Assembly (NCBI RefSeq): GCF_947496485.1
Contig: NZ_CANMCZ010000006.1
Span: forward strand, 62,001 to 126,000
Length of the DNA: 64,000 nt
Reading direction: 5' to 3'
Source: an uncultured Winogradskyella sp.
GTDB taxonomy: Bacteria; Bacteroidota; Bacteroidia; Flavobacteriales; Flavobacteriaceae
In this document: one piece after another, positions 62,101-64,000 of the stretch
Position numbering within the stretch: position 1 is the first letter of the stretch
How the letters are laid out: each line of letters begins with the position of its first letter
Translations under genes and position numbers: made by a program
The notes under the pieces: generated by a model
What the model was told of the DNA's origin: nothing
What the model saw: the letters and a program-made list of their open reading frames with translations, nothing else
Database searches by the model: none

Positions 62101-64000
62101 AACTAACCATTGGCTCAGCTGCAGAGGATATTACTGTAACTGTTGAAATTGAAAAAGACGGAAAAGTTATTATGACGCAATTGGTGCAACTGAATAACTC
62201 AAAACAGACGATAACCATTCCTGTTTTAGAAAGTGATTTAGGTGGTTTTGAAGTGCATTGTAGTTTTGCTGCTTTTAACGATTATACCTCTAGAAAATTC
62301 AGAGTTAATGTACCTTATCCTAAAACTGATTTAGAAATAGAAACTAAAACCTTTAGAGATAAGTTACAACCAGGACAGGACGAAACTTGGAGCTTTAAAA
62401 TTAAAGGACCAAAAGGAGATAAAGTCTCAGCTGAGTTATTAGCAAGCATGTACGATGCCTCATTGGATGAATTCAGAGGACATCAGTGGAGTTTCAACCC
62501 AATTAACCGTCCTACATATTATGGTCGTATAAATAAAAACTCTAGACAAAGTTTTGGGACTACAAATTTTAGATTATTTAATAGCTTTAATAGATCTGTA
62601 AATTATCCTCAACAAGGTTATGACCGTTTGAATTGGTTTGGTTTTTATTTTGGGAATAATCGTTATTTAAGAAGAAGTGTTATGAAGTCTGAAACTAGGC
62701 TATATGACGCAGTAACTATAGAAGAATCGGAATCTTCAAATGAAGCTCCTATGGCTGTAGGTTTAGCCTTGGAAGGAGATGTAAATGGACTTCTTAACAT
62801 GTCAGATGATGAATGGAGTCCTAAAAATTCAGATAGTAATTATGGTGATAAATCAGCAAATAAAATTGAAGAAAAAGTAGATTTAGAAAACATCCAAATC
62901 CGAAAAAACCTAAACGAAACTGCATTCTTCTTTCCGCAATTACAAACTGATGCAGAAGGCAATGTTAGTTTCAACTTTAAAGCACCAGAAGCTTTGACGA
63001 AATGGAAACTGCAATTATTAGCACACACCAAAAACTTAGAAAGTGCAGTAACGCAATTAGAAGCAGTAACACAAAAAGAGTTGATGGTAATACCAAATGC
63101 ACCACGTTTTTTAAGAGAAGGTGATAAAATTAGAATCAGTACCAAGATTGCAAATCTTACAGACAATGAATTATCTGGTATTGCACAGTTATTATTAACT
63201 GATCCTGTAACAGGAAAATCTATTGATGGTGAATTATCAAATGCATATAACGATTTAGGTTTTAAAGTCGATGCAAAAGGCAATACTCAAGTCACGTGGA
63301 ATATAGAAATCCCTGAAGGCATACAAGCTGTACAATACAAAGTTATTGCAAAATCAGGTGATTTTAGTGATGGTGAGCAAAATGCACTGCCAGTATTAAG
63401 TAACAGAATGTTGGTTACTGAAACTATGCCAATGTGGATTCGATCTAATGAGACAAAGACGTTTACTTTAGATAAGTTGAAAGATAATACCTCAACAACG
63501 CTTAGTCATCATAAGTTAACTTTAGAAATGACTTCTAATCCAGCTTGGTATGCTGTACAAGCATTACCATACTTAATGGAATATCCTTACGATTGTAACG
63601 AGCAAACGTTTTCAAGATACTATGCTAATGCTCTTGCGCAACATATTGTAAAATCAAATCCAAAAATTGAGGCCGTTTTTAATCAATGGAAATCTACTGA
63701 TGCTTTGTTAAGTAACTTAGAGAAGAATGAAGAATTGAAATCATTATTAATTCAAGAAACACCTTGGTTACGAGATGCACAATCTGAAACTGAACAGAAA
63801 AAACGCATCGGTTTATTATTCGATATGAATAAAATGACTAATGAATTAAATTCTGCAAAACGTAAGCTACAGCAAAACCAATTACCTTCTGGAGCTTGGC
63901 CATGGTTTAATGGAGGACGTGATAACAGATATATCACACAACATATCATTGCAGGTTTTGGGCACTTAAAGCAACTTAATGTAGTTTCAACTGAGCATGA
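59145..64000 (+). CDS. Alpha-2-macroglobulin-like protein (5' part)
   Basis: The gene starts at the ATG at 59145 with a signal peptide (KNYIHILMLICFASFSNAQN) and stays open to the window edge (about 1,618 residues seen). Bacterial alpha-2-macroglobulins are large periplasmic protease traps. Visible parts are N-terminal helical/beta regions, macroglobulin-like beta domains (SLFTDRSIYRPGQTVYFKG-like segment near 60910-60970, 'TATTTVNVGYH' near 61560), the alpha-2-macroglobulin core (KWKLQLLAHTKNL, VIPNAPRFLREGDKIRI) and the thioester motif CNEQ (Cys codon 63594-63596, residue about 1484) inside YPYDCNEQTFSRYY. The thioester Cys and Gln are conserved, so covalent trapping is possible. The terpenoid-like toroid after it (GAWPWFNGGRDNRYIT) is cut by the edge. 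The usual partner PbpC is not next to it here; the divergent neighbour is a TPR protein. Confidence 0.92.
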   Translation, partial: MKNYIHILMLICFASFSNAQNDFDSQWEAVTKLENEGLTKSASDLVEDIYESAVSKKNKQQRIKALLYKSKYMLTLEEEAQLNVVNLFKSEIETSDIVTKHVLENMLATMYWQYFQQNRYKFYNRTKTESKVDEVDFRTWDLETLFNEIHVYYQRSLENGILLQLEPLDNYKTLIVEAKNSKNFRPTLYDLLNHNALEFYKTDENSITQPAYKFSIDTTNFIADSEQFINIKIASKDSTSLQLNALKIYQNLLKFHRKNKASKAFVDVDIERLRFVFQHATFDNIESLFLKTLKTKAETLKSSPQSALYNFEIAYRYVQQGYGYSSTAYDEGEVDETHRWKLKEAIELCNSVIADYPESTGAKKCEGLKQEILYSRLTLESLEFISVNSPSRVLITYKNLNALDFKIYKISKKQLEQYNSSYRADEKIKFFKKLNAVESFSSQLKTEDDYQNHSTEIVLPKLPNGLYLIKVDTNSGENVFAVAHFQVTDLALIESTENNTHNYQLINRNNGKPIVDAKVELSYTQNNYNQRWKKNFVTDRYGKFQFKKDNNRYRNVEIKANYKDDTGYFGDYYINRKYEQNPNNDTQYTSFLFTDRSIYRPGQTVYFKGIATQSKDGKTEVNADNEAKIRLKNVNGEVVSELLLKTNEFGSVHGEFILPNDGLTGNYTIDMFCGNYGYAYISVEEYKRPKFKPEFQPITETFKVNDSITVNGTAIAFAGSNITDAKVVYRVKRQVQYPSWYYWRRPYFNSEPQEITFGETKTNNKGEFEVTFKAIPDESVSKENLPVFRYEVTADVTDINGETRTATTTVNVGYHAMTVRIVAPDMIDKSKKEVEISLISKNLNGQDVTAKGTLKIYKLNAPNTVLKNRSWRAPDYQVISKEKFKALFPHEAYEDEGLITNWEKGDEVFKTNFDTEKSKTITIKKLKKWDSGKYIVVLESEDKFGQAIKDEAYTSLFSADDKMVADSQLFEAQLDKGSYDIGSMAKLTIGSAAEDITVTVEIEKDGKVIMTQLVQLNNSKQTITIPVLESDLGGFEVHCSFAAFNDYTSRKFRVNVPYPKTDLEIETKTFRDKLQPGQDETWSFKIKGPKGDKVSAELLASMYDASLDEFRGHQWSFNPINRPTYYGRINKNSRQSFGTTNFRLFNSFNRSVNYPQQGYDRLNWFGFYFGNNRYLRRSVMKSETRLYDAVTIEESESSNEAPMAVGLALEGDVNGLLNMSDDEWSPKNSDSNYGDKSANKIEEKVDLENIQIRKNLNETAFFFPQLQTDAEGNVSFNFKAPEALTKWKLQLLAHTKNLESAVTQLEAVTQKELMVIPNAPRFLREGDKIRISTKIANLTDNELSGIAQLLLTDPVTGKSIDGELSNAYNDLGFKVDAKGNTQVTWNIEIPEGIQAVQYKVIAKSGDFSDGEQNALPVLSNRMLVTETMPMWIRSNETKTFTLDKLKDNTSTTLSHHKLTLEMTSNPAWYAVQALPYLMEYPYDCNEQTFSRYYANALAQHIVKSNPKIEAVFNQWKSTDALLSNLEKNEELKSLLIQETPWLRDAQSETEQKKRIGLLFDMNKMTNELNSAKRKLQQNQLPSGAWPWFNGGRDNRYITQHIIAGFGHLKQLNVVSTEH

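Noticed and set aside
62840..63283. 147-codon minus-strand frame opposite the alpha-2-macroglobulin gene
   Set aside because: It is antisense to the conserved core (KWKLQLLAHTKNL) and shows no domain or start signals.

Overview
The window is chromosomal DNA from a member of the Bacteroidota, most likely a flavobacterium (family Flavobacteriaceae; genus not resolved). The evidence is low GC content, A-rich start contexts with almost no Shine-Dalgarno sequences, Bacteroidota-type promoters (TTG/TTTG, about 19 nt, TAnnTTTG), a type IX secretion C-terminal sorting domain, and an str-S10-spc-alpha ribosomal cluster without tuf. No rRNA, tRNA, CRISPR array, insertion sequence or prophage is visible.

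Layout. (1) 1-3286, plus strand: 3' end of ftsH, a terminator, then a tight run of LUD-domain protein, cdsA, psd and an acyl-CoA-binding protein (membrane lipid synthesis). (2) 3287-8303, minus strand: amidinotransferase/DDAH-like enzyme, citrate synthase, enolase and carA, each separated by a clear hairpin terminator. (3) 8395-25805, minus strand: one long ribosomal superoperon from rpsL to rplQ, including fusA, secY, infA, rpoA and the small genes rpmJ and rpmD. A textbook promoter lies before rpsL, an internal terminator-like hairpin plus promoter lies between rpsK and rpsD, and a strong hairpin lies between rpsJ and rplC. (4) 25984-32304: Omp85-type outer membrane protein, a secreted arylsulfotransferase-like protein, rlmB, a rhomboid protease and rarA. 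(5) 32301-36604, minus strand: a five-gene unit of radC, a deacetylase-like protein, a YjjG-like HAD phosphatase and two paralogous exported proteins. (6) 36666-42574, plus strand: assorted single genes (DUF1569, PaiB-like flavin protein, small membrane protein, dienelactone hydrolase, lipoprotein, unusual PLP enzyme). (7) 42644-48201: a probable inorganic-carbon uptake locus, with an SbtA-like bicarbonate permease, a small membrane protein, a divergent CbbR-like LysR regulator and a SulP transporter. The SulP gene is flanked by a dead copy and a live copy of an Imm53-like gene. (8) 48390-51344: amidase, thioredoxin-like protein and a small exported protein. (9) 51427-57924, minus strand: tetR, an ABC protein with a heavily degenerate ATPase domain, hlyD, tolC and mpl, read as one operon with a palindromic operator candidate at the tetR promoter. 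(10) 58041-64000: a TPR protein and, divergently, a large alpha-2-macroglobulin-like protein that runs off the window.

Most of the window is core genome. The regions that deserve a second look are the carbon-uptake locus with its decayed Imm53 duplicate, the exporter operon with a non-canonical nucleotide-binding domain, the PLP enzyme with a long unexplained N-terminal half, and the RNA hairpins and internal promoter inside the ribosomal operon.
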